Assembly (NCBI RefSeq): GCF_003691585.1
Contig: NZ_CP033169.1
Coordinates: 1,302,001 to 1,366,000, forward strand
From: Biomaibacter acetigenes
GTDB taxonomy: Bacteria; Bacillota; Thermosediminibacteria; Thermosediminibacterales; Tepidanaerobacteraceae
Direction of reading: 5' to 3'
Length of the DNA: 64,000 nt
Part shown: piece after piece, positions 8,018-18,252 of the stretch
Position numbering within the stretch: position 1 is the first letter of the stretch
Layout of the letters: the number at the start of each line of letters is the position of its first letter
Program-made: the position numbers and the translations under genes
Notes under the pieces: model-generated
Told to the model about the DNA's origin: nothing
What the model saw: only the letters and a program-made list of their open reading frames with translations
The model's database searches: none

Positions 8018-10657
8018 ATGACCAAAAAATTTGTTTACAGTTTCAAAGAAGGCAAGGCCGATATGAGAAGCCTGCTTGGAGGCAAGGGGGCAAACCTGGC
8101 GGAAATGGTACATATCGGCCTTCCGGTGCCCATGGGCTTTACGGTGACCACCGAAGCCTGCCTCAATTACTATGAGGAGGGGGAAAAGATATCCGATGAA
8201 ATTCTTGAGCAGATTTTTAAAGCCCTGGATGAACTGGAAAAGGAAAATGGAAAGAAACTCGGCGACCCCCAGAACCCCCTTCTGGTGTCGGTCAGGTCCG
8301 GTGCTGCCATCTCTATGCCCGGTATGATGGATACCATTTTAAACCTTGGATTAAACGACGAGAGCGTCAAAGGCCTGGCCAGCGTCACTGCCAACGAACG
8401 ATTTGCCTATGACAGCTATAGAAGGTTTATCCAGATGTTTGGAAATGTGGTGCTTGGCATTGAACACGACAAGTTTGAGGCAAAAATCGATTCAGTCAAA
8501 GCAAAGAGAAACGTCACTCAGGATACCGAACTTACTGCCGCAGACTGGCAGGAGGTTATAAAGCTTTATAAAGAACTGGTAAAAGAGGAAACCGGAAAGG
8601 ATTTCCCACAGGACCCCAAGGAACAGCTTTTGATGGCCGTGGAGGCAGTGTTCAAATCCTGGAATAACCAGAGAGCCAAGGTTTACAGGAGGATAAACAA
8701 GATCCCCGACACCCTGGGCACCGCCGTTAATGTCCAGACCATGGTATTCGGCAATAAAGGCGACGACTCAGGCACCGGCGTGGCCTTTACCAGAAATCCA
8801 TCCACCGGAGAAAAGAAAGTCTATGGCGAGTTCCTGATGAATGCCCAGGGCGAAGATGTGGTGGCAGGTATCAGGACTCCCAAGAATATTGCAGAACTTG
8901 AAAATGTCATGCCCGAAGTATATGAGCAGTTTGCGGGCGTATGCAAGCTTCTGGAAAACCATTACAGGGATATGCAGGACATAGAGTTCACCATTGAAAA
9001 CGGAAAGCTCTTCATGCTTCAAACCAGAAATGGTAAAAGGACAGCCCAGGCCGCCGTCAAGATTGCGGTGGACATGGTGAAGGAAGGACTTATCACAAAA
9101 GAGGAAGCCATACTCCGTGTGTCTCCCGACCAGGTAGTGTCGCTGTTGCACCGCAGGATCGATCCCGCCGCAAAAGTGGAGGTTATCGCCAAGGGTCTTC
9201 CGGCCTCTCCGGGAGCAGGTTCCGGTCATGTGATATTTGACCCCGATGAAGCCGAGGAACTGGGAAATCAGGGCCAGAAGGTAATTCTGGTAAGGACCGA
9301 GACCACTCCCGATGACATCCACGGCATAGTCATGGCCCAGGGCGTTCTCACCAGCCGCGGAGGCATGACCAGCCATGCGGCAGTGGTGGCCCGCGGCATG
9401 GGTAAACCCGCCGTATGCGGATGTGATGCCATCAAGATAGATCCCGAGAAGGAAGAATTCCAGGTGGGAAATCTCACCGTCAAAAAAGGCGACATGATTT
9501 CCATTGACGGAGCCACCGGCCAGGTTATACTGGGCGATGTTCCTATGATAGACCCCGTCCTGTCGGATGAATTCAAGGAACTTCTCGGATGGGCCGATGA
9601 AGTGAGAAGACTTTCCGTCAGGGCCAATGCCGACACGCCCAACGACGCCAGGGTTGCCCGGGAATTCGGGGCTGAAGGCATAGGCCTTTGCCGGACCGAG
9701 CACATGTTCATGGCTGTGGATAGGCTGCCGGTAGTCCAGGAAATGATAATGTCCGATACAAAAGAAGAAAGGGAAAAAGCCCTGGAAAAATTGCTGCCAT
9801 TCCAGCAGGAAGACTTTGAGGGTATCCTGGAGGCCATGGAAGGTTTGCCTGTCACCATTCGCCTTCTGGATCCACCGCTCCATGAATTCCTGCCCAATGC
9901 CGAAGAGCTCATAACCGAGATAGCCGAACTAAAAGCCGCGGGAAATACGGATGAGCTTGAGAAAAAGCAAAGCATGCTCAAGAAAGTCCGCTCCCTGCAT
10001 GAATTTAACCCCATGCTGGGACTTCGCGGCTGCCGCCTGGGAATCCTTTATCCCGAAATCTACGCCATGCAGGTAAGGGCTATCTTCAAAGCGGCATGCA
10101 AGCTCACAAAGCGCGGTTTGAAGGTAGAACCCGAAGTGGAGATTCCTCTAGTAGGACATGAAAACGAGCTGAAAATCATGAGAGACCTGGTGGAAGAAAC
10201 CGCCGCGGCAGTCCTTAAAGAAGAAGGAGTAAAGCTTGACTACAAGATTGGAACCATGATAGAGATTCCGAGGGCCTGCGTCACCGCCGGAGAAATTGCA
10301 AAACATGCGGACTTCTTCTCCTTCGGCACCAACGACCTGACCCAGACCACCTTCGGTTTCAGCCGTGACGATGCCGAAGCCAAGTTCCTGCCACATTACA
10401 TCAACGAAAAGATTTTGATTGACGATCCGTTCATTGTCCTAGACAGGAACGGTGTAGGTTCACTCATGAAGATGGCGGTAAAATCCGGCCGGGAAGTCAA
10501 GAACGACCTCATGGTAGGCATCTGCGGCGAACATGGCGGAGAACCCAGTTCCGTGGAGTTCTGCCATATGATCGGGCTCAACTACGTGAGCTGCTCACCA
10601 TACAGGGTTCCCGTGGCAAGACTTGCCGCAGCTCAGGCACAGCTAAAGAATAAATAA
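8018..10657 (+). CDS. ppdK: Pyruvate, phosphate dikinase
   Basis: 879 residues, full length. It interconverts pyruvate + ATP + Pi with PEP + AMP + PPi and, in anaerobes using the PPi-linked route, can run in both directions. The nucleotide-binding N-terminal domain begins FKEGKADMRSLLGGKGANLAEM. The phosphohistidine domain shows TSRGGMTSHAAVVARGMGKP with the catalytic His and, just before it, the threonine that PpsR modifies. The C-terminal PEP/pyruvate TIM barrel includes GLCRTEHMF, GTMIEIPRA and SFGTNDLTQ. GGAGA precedes the ATG, and a strong terminator follows at 10663. Confidence 0.98.
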   Translation: MTKKFVYSFKEGKADMRSLLGGKGANLAEMVHIGLPVPMGFTVTTEACLNYYEEGEKISDEILEQIFKALDELEKENGKKLGDPQNPLLVSVRSGAAISMPGMMDTILNLGLNDESVKGLASVTANERFAYDSYRRFIQMFGNVVLGIEHDKFEAKIDSVKAKRNVTQDTELTAADWQEVIKLYKELVKEETGKDFPQDPKEQLLMAVEAVFKSWNNQRAKVYRRINKIPDTLGTAVNVQTMVFGNKGDDSGTGVAFTRNPSTGEKKVYGEFLMNAQGEDVVAGIRTPKNIAELENVMPEVYEQFAGVCKLLENHYRDMQDIEFTIENGKLFMLQTRNGKRTAQAAVKIAVDMVKEGLITKEEAILRVSPDQVVSLLHRRIDPAAKVEVIAKGLPASPGAGSGHVIFDPDEAEELGNQGQKVILVRTETTPDDIHGIVMAQGVLTSRGGMTSHAAVVARGMGKPAVCGCDAIKIDPEKEEFQVGNLTVKKGDMISIDGATGQVILGDVPMIDPVLSDEFKELLGWADEVRRLSVRANADTPNDARVAREFGAEGIGLCRTEHMFMAVDRLPVVQEMIMSDTKEEREKALEKLLPFQQEDFEGILEAMEGLPVTIRLLDPPLHEFLPNAEELITEIAELKAAGNTDELEKKQSMLKKVRSLHEFNPMLGLRGCRLGILYPEIYAMQVRAIFKAACKLTKRGLKVEPEVEIPLVGHENELKIMRDLVEETAAAVLKEEGVKLDYKIGTMIEIPRACVTAGEIAKHADFFSFGTNDLTQTTFGFSRDDAEAKFLPHYINEKILIDDPFIVLDRNGVGSLMKMAVKSGREVKNDLMVGICGEHGGEPSSVEFCHMIGLNYVSCSPYRVPVARLAAAQAQLKNK

Positions 10658-10662
10658 ATATG

Positions 10663-10690
10663 AAAAAAGGGGCGACAAGCCCCTTTTTTA
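10663..10690 (+). terminator. Intrinsic terminator after ppdK
   Basis: A perfect GC-rich stem (AAGGGGC / GCCCCTT, loop GACAA) is followed by a run of T. It closes the ccpN-ppsR-ppdK unit. Confidence 0.92.
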
Positions 10691-10769
10691 ATTTGTACGA
10701 ATCAAAAAGAGGAAAAATGAAAATTGTATAGAATAATAAAAAAAGGTACTTTTACCGGAGGAACGGTAT

Positions 10770-11783
10770 ATGAATTTCAGAGAGAGGACCGAAGAACTGG
10801 AAAAGAATATACTTTCACCCTTTGCCACTCTGAGCTGCCAGAGCAAGGGAAGAAGAGTCCCTGAAGAAAAATGCAGCGTGCGTACCGATTTTCAAAGGGA
10901 CAGGGATAGGATCCTCCACTCCAAGGCTTTCAGACGCCTGAAGCATAAAACCCAGGTTTTTATATCTCCGGAAGGTGACCATTACAGGACCAGGCTTACA
11001 CACACCCTGGAGGTGGCACAGATAGCCAGAACCATTGCCAGGGCCCTGCGCCTCAACGAAGACCTCACGGAAGCCATTGCCCTGGGACATGACCTGGGGC
11101 ATACGCCCTTCGGCCACACTGGAGAAGATGTCCTCAACAGGCTCATGAAAGCAGGTTTCCGGCATGAGGAACAGAGCCTCCGGGTGGTGGACATGCTGGA
11201 GCAGGGAAAGGGACTGAACTTAACCTGGGAGGTAAGAGACGGCATAATCAACCATACCAGCCGGGGAAGTCCCCACACGCTGGAAGGCCAGATAGTAAAG
11301 ATTTCTGACTGGATAGCATATATAAACCACGATATAGATGACGCTTTGAGGGCCGGTGTGCTAAAACCCGAGGACCTGCCGGGGGAACTGATAGACATCC
11401 TGGGAGAAAGGCATAATCAGCGGATAAATACCATGATAAAAGATGTGATTGAGGAAAGCCTGGACAAACCCTCCATCAGGATGAGCCAGAAAGTGAGTGA
11501 GGCCACTATTGGTTTAAGGCAGTTTATGTTCAAAAAAGTATATGTGGGGTCCAGCGCCAAAGCCCAGGAAAACAAAGCCAAGATAATGTTGAAGCTCTTA
11601 TTTGAGTTTTTCCTGGAAAATCCGGGGAAAATGCCCCAGGAATTCAATAAAATCGCTGAACAGGAAGGCGTGGAAAGGGGCGTATGTGACTATATAGCAG
11701 GTATGACCGACAGTTTTGCACTGGCTAAATTCAAAGAATTTTTCATGCCTTCATCCTGGCCTTTAAACCATACAAAAATTTAA
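10770..11783 (+). CDS. dgt: dGTPase-like HD-domain nucleotide triphosphohydrolase
   Basis: 337 residues. Proteins of this family hydrolyse dNTPs (classically dGTP to deoxyguanosine and tripolyphosphate) and help set dNTP pools. The N-terminal signature RTDFQRDRDRILHSKAFRRLKHKTQVF and the HD residues in RTRLTHTLEVAQIAR and ALGHDLGHTPFGHTGE are clear; a third His/Asp ligand set follows in INHTSRG and SDWIAYINHDIDD. Its place directly before dnaG-rpoD is common in clostridia. CCGGAGG precedes the ATG. Confidence 0.94.
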   Translation: MNFRERTEELEKNILSPFATLSCQSKGRRVPEEKCSVRTDFQRDRDRILHSKAFRRLKHKTQVFISPEGDHYRTRLTHTLEVAQIARTIARALRLNEDLTEAIALGHDLGHTPFGHTGEDVLNRLMKAGFRHEEQSLRVVDMLEQGKGLNLTWEVRDGIINHTSRGSPHTLEGQIVKISDWIAYINHDIDDALRAGVLKPEDLPGELIDILGERHNQRINTMIKDVIEESLDKPSIRMSQKVSEATIGLRQFMFKKVYVGSSAKAQENKAKIMLKLLFEFFLENPGKMPQEFNKIAEQEGVERGVCDYIAGMTDSFALAKFKEFFMPSSWPLNHTKI

Positions 11784-11960
11784 TGCAAAAAAGAAGGAAT
11801 AATAGACATTGACGTAGAATATTGTGTATGTAAAAAGAAGATGGGAGGAGATTTTATCCGACAATCTGTTTTATATTCTGGTTTGGCTTTAAAGCCAGCG
11901 GGAAGCTCATACTCCTCATCTTTGGTGTGGGGGAATTTTTTTTTAAAGCCGGTGGTCTGA
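11784..11960 (+). other. Intergenic region between dgt and dnaG with promoter-like elements and a possible 39-codon ORF
   Basis: 177 bases. TTGACG near 11808 could be a -35 box for the dnaG-rpoD operon, but I see no consensus -10 at the right spacing. An ATG at 11842 opens about 39 codons ending at 11961; its peptide is unremarkable and I do not recognise it. An out-of-frame reading is hydrophobic, so a frameshifted small membrane protein is possible but unsupported. Confidence 0.3.
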
Positions 11961-13784
11961 ATGGGGTTCTATTCTGAGGATATAGTTAGGGAGATACGTT
12001 CAAGAGCGGATATAGTGGAGATCATATCAGAGTATGTTTCCCTTAAAAAGCGCGGTGAGAATTATGTAGGTTTATGTCCCTTCCATTCCGAAAAAACCCC
12101 ATCGTTCAACGTAAATCCGGAAAAGCAACTGTTTTACTGCTTCGGATGCGGAGCGGGCGGAAATGTTTTCACATTTCTCATGAAGAAGGAAAACCTCAAT
12201 TTTCCCGAGGCTATCAGACTTCTGGCAGACAGGTTTCAAATAAAGCTGCCTTCAGGGAAATATGACAAAGAAATAACCCGCGATTTTCAGCAAAGACGGG
12301 AACAGCTGCGTATAAATAAATTGGCGGCAAGGTTCTACCACAATATTTTATTGAATACCAGGGAAGGCCGTAGAGGCTTAGAGTATCTTACAAAAAGAGG
12401 TATTAAACCTGAAACTATAGAAAGGTTTCAACTGGGATATGCTCTGCCCGCATGGGATGGCCTGATTAAATATTTTGGGTCCCAGGGCATTGATATAAAG
12501 GATTTACAGAAGGTAGGCCTTGTCATACCCAGGAAGGATAACCGGGGGTATTATGACAGGTTCAGGGATAGAATAATGTTTCCTATAGAGGATGTAACAA
12601 AAAACATAATAGGATTTGGCGGCCGCATTGTGGGGGTCGGAGAGCCCAAGTACTTAAATTCGCCGGAGACCCCGGTGTTTTCAAAGGGAGAAAACCTGTA
12701 TGCTCTTTCAATGATAAAAAAAGACCCCGAACTGGATGCTATTGTGGTGGAGGGTTATATGGACTGTATTTCCCTGCAGCAGAACGGCTTTACACAGGCT
12801 GTTGCATCTCTGGGCACCGCCCTCACCCAAAAGCAGGCAAGACTATTAAAAAAGTACACCAACGGTGTGATACTGGCCTATGATGCCGACTCCGCAGGAC
12901 AGACCGCTACCCTGAGAGGCATGGAAATACTGGCCAAAGAAGGCTTGAATGTAAAAGTCTTGAGCCTGCCCGCCGGAAAAGATCCCGATGAGTTCATCCG
13001 GAGAAAAGGCAGAGACGCCTTCAGGGAGCAGCTCACAGGGGCGCTGGACCTGGTGAGTTACAAACTCAATCTGGCAAAAAAAGGTCTGGATATACAGAAC
13101 TCCGATGGGAAACTTAGATTTATAAAAAGGGCTGTCGAGGTATTATCCGAAATTGAGAATGAGGTGGAAAAGGAAATATATGTTCAAAAAACCGCAACGG
13201 AATTGAACATCCCGGTGCAGGTTCTCAAAGATGAAATCAAAAAGAGGCAATTTCCAAACAATGGATTTAAGTATAAAAATAGCCAAACAAGGGATAATAA
13301 TAAGGAATTTAGCAAAATATCGCCTATAACGGGGGCTTATAAAGCCGAAAGAATGATAATAAAACTTTTAATAGAAGATGAAGCCATCAGGGAAAAGGTC
13401 ATAAAAGACCTTACCCCCTCGAATTTTATAAATGAAAGGACGAGCAAAATAGCCGGGGTTCTTTTCGAAATGGTGCAGAGAGGAGAATCCATTACCCCAG
13501 ACGGCATATTTAATTTATTGGACCAGGATGCTTCTTCGGAACTGTCAGGCATACTCATGACAAATCCGGAATTTCAGGATGATGATATGGTAGATTCGCT
13601 TGTAAAAAAAATTAAAGAGAACTATCTCAAACATGCCATAAAACAGGTGAGAGAGCAAATAAAAAAGGCTGAAGCCATTGGAGAAAGAGAGGAGTCCATC
13701 AATCTTTTGAACACGTATCAAAAATTAAAAATCCAAATGGATGAATTGAAGGCGAACCTTACTTCGGAGAAGGGGGGAGTATAA
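11961..13784 (+). CDS. dnaG: DNA primase
   Basis: 607 residues. The enzyme makes RNA primers for replication. The CHC2 zinc finger is complete ([11 protein letters not shown]...[10 protein letters not shown], residues 40-68). The primase core RYFGSQG/DRIMFPI and the Toprim domain follow, with EGYMDCISL (Glu) and YDADSAGQ (DxD-type acidic residues), and then a helical C-terminal domain that binds the replicative helicase. The stop overlaps the ATG of rpoD by one base, giving the conserved dnaG-rpoD arrangement. Confidence 0.97.
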   Translation: MGFYSEDIVREIRSRADIVEIISEYVSLKKRGENYVGLCPFHSEKTPSFNVNPEKQLFYCFGCGAGGNVFTFLMKKENLNFPEAIRLLADRFQIKLPSGKYDKEITRDFQQRREQLRINKLAARFYHNILLNTREGRRGLEYLTKRGIKPETIERFQLGYALPAWDGLIKYFGSQGIDIKDLQKVGLVIPRKDNRGYYDRFRDRIMFPIEDVTKNIIGFGGRIVGVGEPKYLNSPETPVFSKGENLYALSMIKKDPELDAIVVEGYMDCISLQQNGFTQAVASLGTALTQKQARLLKKYTNGVILAYDADSAGQTATLRGMEILAKEGLNVKVLSLPAGKDPDEFIRRKGRDAFREQLTGALDLVSYKLNLAKKGLDIQNSDGKLRFIKRAVEVLSEIENEVEKEIYVQKTATELNIPVQVLKDEIKKRQFPNNGFKYKNSQTRDNNKEFSKISPITGAYKAERMIIKLLIEDEAIREKVIKDLTPSNFINERTSKIAGVLFEMVQRGESITPDGIFNLLDQDASSELSGILMTNPEFQDDDMVDSLVKKIKENYLKHAIKQVREQIKKAEAIGEREESINLLNTYQKLKIQMDELKANLTSEKGGV

Positions 13785-14899
13785 TGGCAAAAGCAGGTAA
13801 AGAAAATATGAAAAAATCCCGTGAGGATAAAATGAAAGCAGTAAAGGATTTGATTGAAAAGGGCAAAAAAAATGGCATGTTGTCATACAAGGAAATTCTT
13901 GATACCCTGGAAGACATGGAAGACCTGGATGCCGAACAGATCGACAAAATCTATGAATCCCTGGAAGAAATGGGTATCGAGATCATCAACGATACTGAAG
14001 ATGTACCCGCAGAAGCAGTGCTGGAGGAGATTCCTGAAGAGGAGATAGACCTTTCAATACCCGAGGGCGTCGCTATTGACGACCCGGTAAGGATGTATTT
14101 GAAGGAAATAGGTAAGGTGCCATTGCTCTCCGCCGAAGAGGAAATCGATCTTTCCAAGCGCATTGAAAAGGGAGACAAGGAGGCTAAAAGGCGTCTGGCC
14201 GAAGCCAACCTGAGACTGGTGGTCAGCATTGCCAAAAAATACGTGGGAAGAGGAATGCTCTTTCTGGACCTAATCCAGGAGGGGAACCTGGGCCTTATGA
14301 AAGCCGTAGAAAAATTCGATTACCGAAAGGGATATAAGTTCAGCACTTATGCCACATGGTGGATAAGACAGGCCATCACCAGAGCTATCGCCGACCAGGC
14401 CAGGACCATACGAATACCTGTCCATATGGTGGAGACCATCAACAAGCTCATCAGGATTCAGAGACAGCTTCTTCAGGAACTGGGCCGCGATCCGCTCCCG
14501 GAAGAGATAGCCGAGGAAATGGAGATGCCAGTAGAGAAGGTGAGGGAGATAATGAAGATTTCTCAGGAACCGGTTTCTCTGGAAACTCCCATCGGCGAAG
14601 AGGAAGACAGTCATCTGGGAGACTTCATCCCCGACGAGGATGCCCAGGCCCCTGCTGACGCAGCCGCTTATCTGCTTTTGAAAGAGCAACTGGAAGATGT
14701 ACTGGAGACCCTTACACCGAGAGAGGAAAAAGTTTTGAGGCTCCGTTTTGGACTGGATGACGGCAAACCCAGGACCCTGGAGGAAGTGGGCCAGGTGTTT
14801 GGCGTTACCAGGGAAAGAATCCGCCAGATAGAGGCTAAAGCTTTGAGGAAGCTCCGCCATCCCAGCAGGAGTAAAAAATTAAAGGATTTCCTTGAGTGA
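13784..14899 (+). CDS. rpoD: Primary RNA polymerase sigma factor (sigma 70/SigA)
   Basis: 371 residues, typical for clostridial SigA. Region 1.1 is acidic. Region 1.2 begins [12 protein letters not shown], region 2 holds [41 protein letters not shown] (recorded here as positions 14268-14390; core binding and -10 recognition). Region 3 follows, and region 4.2 carries [22 protein letters not shown], the -35-reading helix-turn-helix. It is co-transcribed with dnaG. Confidence 0.98.
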   Translation: MAKAGKENMKKSREDKMKAVKDLIEKGKKNGMLSYKEILDTLEDMEDLDAEQIDKIYESLEEMGIEIINDTEDVPAEAVLEEIPEEEIDLSIPEGVAIDDPVRMYLKEIGKVPLLSAEEEIDLSKRIEKGDKEAKRRLAEANLRLVVSIAKKYVGRGMLFLDLIQEGNLGLMKAVEKFDYRKGYKFSTYATWWIRQAITRAIADQARTIRIPVHMVETINKLIRIQRQLLQELGRDPLPEEIAEEMEMPVEKVREIMKISQEPVSLETPIGEEEDSHLGDFIPDEDAQAPADAAAYLLLKEQLEDVLETLTPREEKVLRLRFGLDDGKPRTLEEVGQVFGVTRERIRQIEAKALRKLRHPSRSKKLKDFLE

Positions 14900-15053
14900 T
14901 TTTATAATGCGTAGGAAAGCAAAAATATTCCTTAATATAGGGCTTTCCGTAACGCATTTCAAAAAAGCTACTGCTGTTTAATTGCTTATAAATAAAGGCT
15001 TTTTTAAAATAGTGGGGCAGTGTCTCCACTTTTTTTGCAATCGAGGGTAAAAG
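14900..15053 (+). other. rpoD-trmK intergenic region with a hairpin
   Basis: The segment 14909-14956 can form an imperfect stem from GCGTAGGAAAGC and GCTTTCCGTAACGC with a loop of about 18 bases. No T run follows it, so it is not a standard terminator; an attenuator or mRNA-processing site is possible. No gene seen. Confidence 0.4.
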
Positions 15054-15744
15054 ATGAAAGTCAATCTCACTAACAGATTGTTGTTGATTGCGAACATGAT
15101 TCCCGGAGGGCATGTGGTGGCCGATATCGGCACGGACCATGCGTATCTTCCCATATATCTGATAAAAGAGGGGATTTCCACCAGAGTGATAGCCACCGAG
15201 ATAACACAGGGCCCCTTCAAAAGAGCTCTTGAAAATGTGAAAAAAGCCGGCCTGGAGGATTTTATCGAACTGCGACACGGCCCGGGATTAAAACCGCTGG
15301 CGCCAGGAGAAGTCCAGACTGCGGTGATAGCCGGCATGGGTGGTGAAACCATAGCCGGAATCATAAGAGATTCTAGGCCGGTGGCCGGATCCATGAAGCT
15401 TATGCTGCTTCAGCCCATGAGAAACCAGCCCGAGCTCAGGAGGCAACTATTTTCCATGGGATTTAAAATAATTGACGAGGATATAGCTGTCGAGGATTCT
15501 AGATTCTATGAAATAATAGCGGCGCGCCGGCAGTCCCCCGGACCTTTTGACGATATCGATATCGCCGTGGGCCCTGTGCTTCGCAAAAAAAAGGACACCG
15601 ATAGTTTACGAATATATACAACACAAAATAGAAATCCTTGAAAGTTTGATTAATCCGTTGAAAACCATAAATACTGCTTCGGGGCAAAAGGCTCTGGCGC
15701 AATATCAAAGAGAGCTCGAAATATGGAAGGAGGTCTTGCAATGA
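15054..15744 (+). CDS. trmK: tRNA (adenine(22)-N1)-methyltransferase TrmK, frameshifted near the 3' end
   Basis: Class I SAM-dependent methyltransferase that makes m1A22 in tRNA. The SAM motif is VVADIGTDHAYLPI (residues 22-35), followed by VIATEITQGPFKRA and an AGMGGETI segment. The frame breaks in an A8 run at 15585-15592. With seven As the protein continues RTPIVYEYIQHKIEILE... to a stop at 15744 that overlaps the nif3 ATG, giving about 229 residues, the normal family length. Without correction it ends at 15641. Confidence 0.88.
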
Positions 15745-16852
15745 TTTCCTGTCAAACCGTAATAAACATCATGGAAAAACTGGCACCGAGAAAGCTTGCC
15801 ATGGAATGGGATAACCCGGGCCTTGCGGTGGGGGACTTCGCCGGAAAAATTAGTAAAATCCTTGTGGCGCTGACCGTCACTCCGGAAGTGGTGCAACACG
15901 CTGCGCAAAACGGCTTTGACATGATTATTTCCCATCATCCCATGATTTTTAAACCCATAAAAGCTTTAAGAAAAGACCTACCCCTGGGTAAAATGGTGTA
16001 TGAAGCTGTGAAACACGATATAACCATCTATTCCGCCCATACTAATCTGGATATAGCGCAAGAAGGAGTAAGCGACGTGCTGGCCAGGGTTCTGGAACTG
16101 GAAGATGTCAGGGTATTGAAGCAAACCACCGAAGAGCCACTAAAGAAAATAGTGGTGTTTGTGCCACGGGGATATGAGGATGTTGTGAGGAATGCTATGG
16201 GTGAAGCCGGAGCAGGTTTTATAGGAAACTACAGCCACTGCAGCTTCAATATCGAAGGCAAGGGGACCTTTAAACCCGAAAGGGCGCAAAGCCCTTTATC
16301 GGTGAAGAAGGCAAGCTTGAAAAGGTGGACGAGGTAAGAATAGAGACCATAGCTCCCGAAAGCCTTGTCAGAAAAGTTATAAACGCCATGCTTAAGGTAC
16401 ACCCTTATGAAGAAGTGGCCTATGACATATATCCCCTGGAAAATACCGGGAATATTTTCGGCCTGGGCAGGGTAGGAAATCTTAAAAAGAGCGTTTCCCT
16501 TAAAAGTTTATGTGAAACCGTAAAGCTGAAACTTTCTGCAGCCTATGTAAGGGTTACGGGAGAACTGGATAAAGAAATTTCAAAGGTGGCAGTTTGCGGC
16601 GGGGCAGGAGGAGACCTGATTTCTGCTGCTTCCTTTGCCGGAGCCGATGTGCTCATTACGGGAGATGTCAAATATCACGATGCTGTGGACGCTAAGGCTT
16701 TCGACCTTGCCATCATAGATGCCGGGCATTTTTCCACGGAAAACCTCGTGCTGCCGGCGCTGGCCCATTATCTGGAAAGGGAAATCCAGCTTCTGGGTGA
16801 AAAAGTGGATATCGAAGTTTATAAAGATGAAGAGCCTTTTAAAATTATATGA
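15741..16852 (+). CDS. Nif3-like dinuclear metal protein (YqfO/DUF34), frameshifted in the middle
   Basis: About 370 residues after repair. The family forms toroidal hexamers with a dinuclear metal centre; its substrate is unsettled, although it has been linked to GTP cyclohydrolase-like folds. Visible are the N-terminal LEKLAPRKLAMEWDNPGL, the metal ligands ISHHPMIF and YSAHTNLDIA, the inserted PII-like domain, and the C-terminal GDVKYHDAVDAKAFDLAIIDAGHFSTE. The two halves lie in different frames. One missing A in GAAAG at 16278-16282 restores KPEKGAKPFIGEEGKLEKVDE and joins them. The gene pairs with trmK as in most Firmicutes. Confidence 0.9.
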
Positions 16853-16909
16853 GAATAGGAAGCAAATCCTATTCTCTTTTATTTTTAAATTTACGAAGGA
16901 GGAATTGAA

Positions 16910-17617
16910 ATGCTGGGTGAGCAGCTGCAAAAGCTTTATAACTTTCAGGAACTGGAAAAACAATCGGAAAAAATGGAATCTGCTCTAAAAAACCATCCGG
17001 GCAAAAAAGAGCTTCTAACCTTGAGAAAAACCATAGAACAGGCCGAAACATCTTACAGTCAAAGATGCGAGAAAATGGAGGCCATAAAAAAAGAACTGGC
17101 CAGAGCTGAACTCAAGTCAAAAGAACTGGATGGCGAAATGAAACTGCTGGAAAAAAGATTTACGGCGGAGAAATAAAAACCATGAAAGAATTGAGCAAGC
17201 TCCAGGAAAAACAAAATGCGGTGCGAAAAAGTAACGAGGGAAAACGACGACAGGGCCTTGAAACTTATGGAAGAACTGGAGGATTTAAAAAAAACCCTTT
17301 CTGCAGAAAAACAAGAAATTGTAATAATGAAAAGAGAATACAATCAAAAAAGATTGAAAACCTTAGAAGAAATTGATAAAATAAATCTTGAGCTGGAAAG
17401 GGTCAATGAGGAAAAGAAGCAGCTTAAGAATAATATCTCTTCAGAGCTATTAGACAAATACGAAAAGGTCAAAAAACAAAAAAAAGAACCTGTTGCCTTC
17501 ATTTTAAACGGTAAATGCAGCGGATGCAGAATGGATGTATCGGTCATGGTGATACGGGAGGTGAACCGTCACGAAAGTCTAGTTTATTGCGAAAGTTGCG
17601 GAAGAATTCTCATTTAA
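16910..17617 (+). CDS. C4-type zinc-ribbon coiled-coil protein (COG1579), two frameshifts
   Basis: About 235 residues after repair. A long charged coiled coil (rich in K, E, L; residues about 10-180) is followed by a C-terminal four-cysteine ribbon, CSGCRMDVS...VYCESCGRIL. Proteins of this family resemble nucleic-acid-binding factors, and their function is not firmly known. The frame is lost at 17159-17161 (TTT, one T short) and shifted again at 17238-17240 (one G extra); both repairs give a continuous heptad pattern. The position between nif3 and rnpB/rnhA is conserved in clostridia. GAAGGAGG precedes the ATG. Confidence 0.85.
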
Positions 17618-17633
17618 ATTTTCGGGAGGTAGT

Positions 17634-18059
17634 ATGAGAAAGATCACAGTTTTTACCGATGGAGCTTCCCGGGGCAATCCCGGCGATGCGGGAATCGGCA
17701 TTGTTTTTATCGATGAAAGTGGGGGCGTAGTTAAAGAAATAAGCGACTACATCGGTCAGACCACAAACAACATAGCAGAATACACTGCCCTGATCAGAGC
17801 GCTCAATGAAGCCATTGAGATGAATTGTGACGAGATAGACATCATCACCGACAGCGAGCTCATGGTAAAGCAGATAAAAGGCGAATACCAGGTTAAAAAT
17901 GAAGGTATAAAAAATTTATATAAACAGGTTCAGGATCTTCTGAAAGAATTCAAGTCATATTCCATTACCCATGTCCGGCGCGAACAGAACAAGAGAGCTG
18001 ACGAACTGGCCAACCGGGGAATCGATGAAGCCCTGGACGAGGAAGAAATAGAACTGTAA
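17634..18059 (+). CDS. rnhA: Ribonuclease HI family protein
   Basis: 141 residues, the compact RNase H fold that cleaves RNA in RNA-DNA hybrids. The catalytic acidic residues are visible in FTDGASRGNPGDAG (D), NIAEYTALIRAL (E), IITDSELMVKQIKG (D), and the C-terminal VRREQNKRADELANRGID supplies the last acidic position. The basic hybrid-binding handle of E. coli RNase HI is missing, as in the YpdQ/YpeP-like clostridial type. GGGAGG precedes the ATG. Confidence 0.92.
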   Translation: MRKITVFTDGASRGNPGDAGIGIVFIDESGGVVKEISDYIGQTTNNIAEYTALIRALNEAIEMNCDEIDIITDSELMVKQIKGEYQVKNEGIKNLYKQVQDLLKEFKSYSITHVRREQNKRADELANRGIDEALDEEEIEL

Positions 18060-18066
18060 TATGTTA

Positions 18067-18213
18067 GTCGCATCACAGTCAACCTTGTTAAAAATACCAG
18101 TATACTAAAATAAAAGACTGTGATTAGACGACTGCAGCTCCAAGGGAGCTGCACAAAGTCGCATCACAGTCAACCTTGTTAAAATTACCAGTATACTAAA
18201 ATAAAAGACTGTG
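18067..18213 (+). repeat. Two near-identical ~57-bp direct repeats with inverted ends, upstream of rnpB
   Basis: Copy 1 is 18067-18124 and copy 2 is about 18158-18213; they differ at about one base. Each copy begins with ATCACAGTC and ends with its complement GACTGTGAT, so each is itself a large inverted repeat enclosing an AT-rich core with TATACTAAAATAAAA. The 33-bp spacer holds a second perfect hairpin (GCAGCTCC/GGAGCTGC). Copy 2 runs straight into TATAATATAAT, a plausible -10 box for rnpB; copy 1 does not. It could be a duplicated promoter/operator or a small mobile-element footprint. Confidence 0.75.
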
Positions 18214-18252
18214 ATATAATATAATTCCTCCAAAAAACAAAGTATAATAATG

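Noticed and set aside
8768-9883. 371-codon minus-strand ORF
   Set aside because: Lies entirely antisense to ppdK, whose plus-strand product is a full-length, well-conserved enzyme; no ribosome-binding site or family resemblance.
14909-14956. Hairpin after rpoD, considered as a terminator
   Set aside because: No T run follows the stem, and the downstream genes are close in the same direction.
18061-18213. Two direct repeats with a 33-bp spacer, considered as a minimal CRISPR
   Set aside because: Only two units of 57 bp, each with internal dyad symmetry, no third unit and no cas gene in the window.
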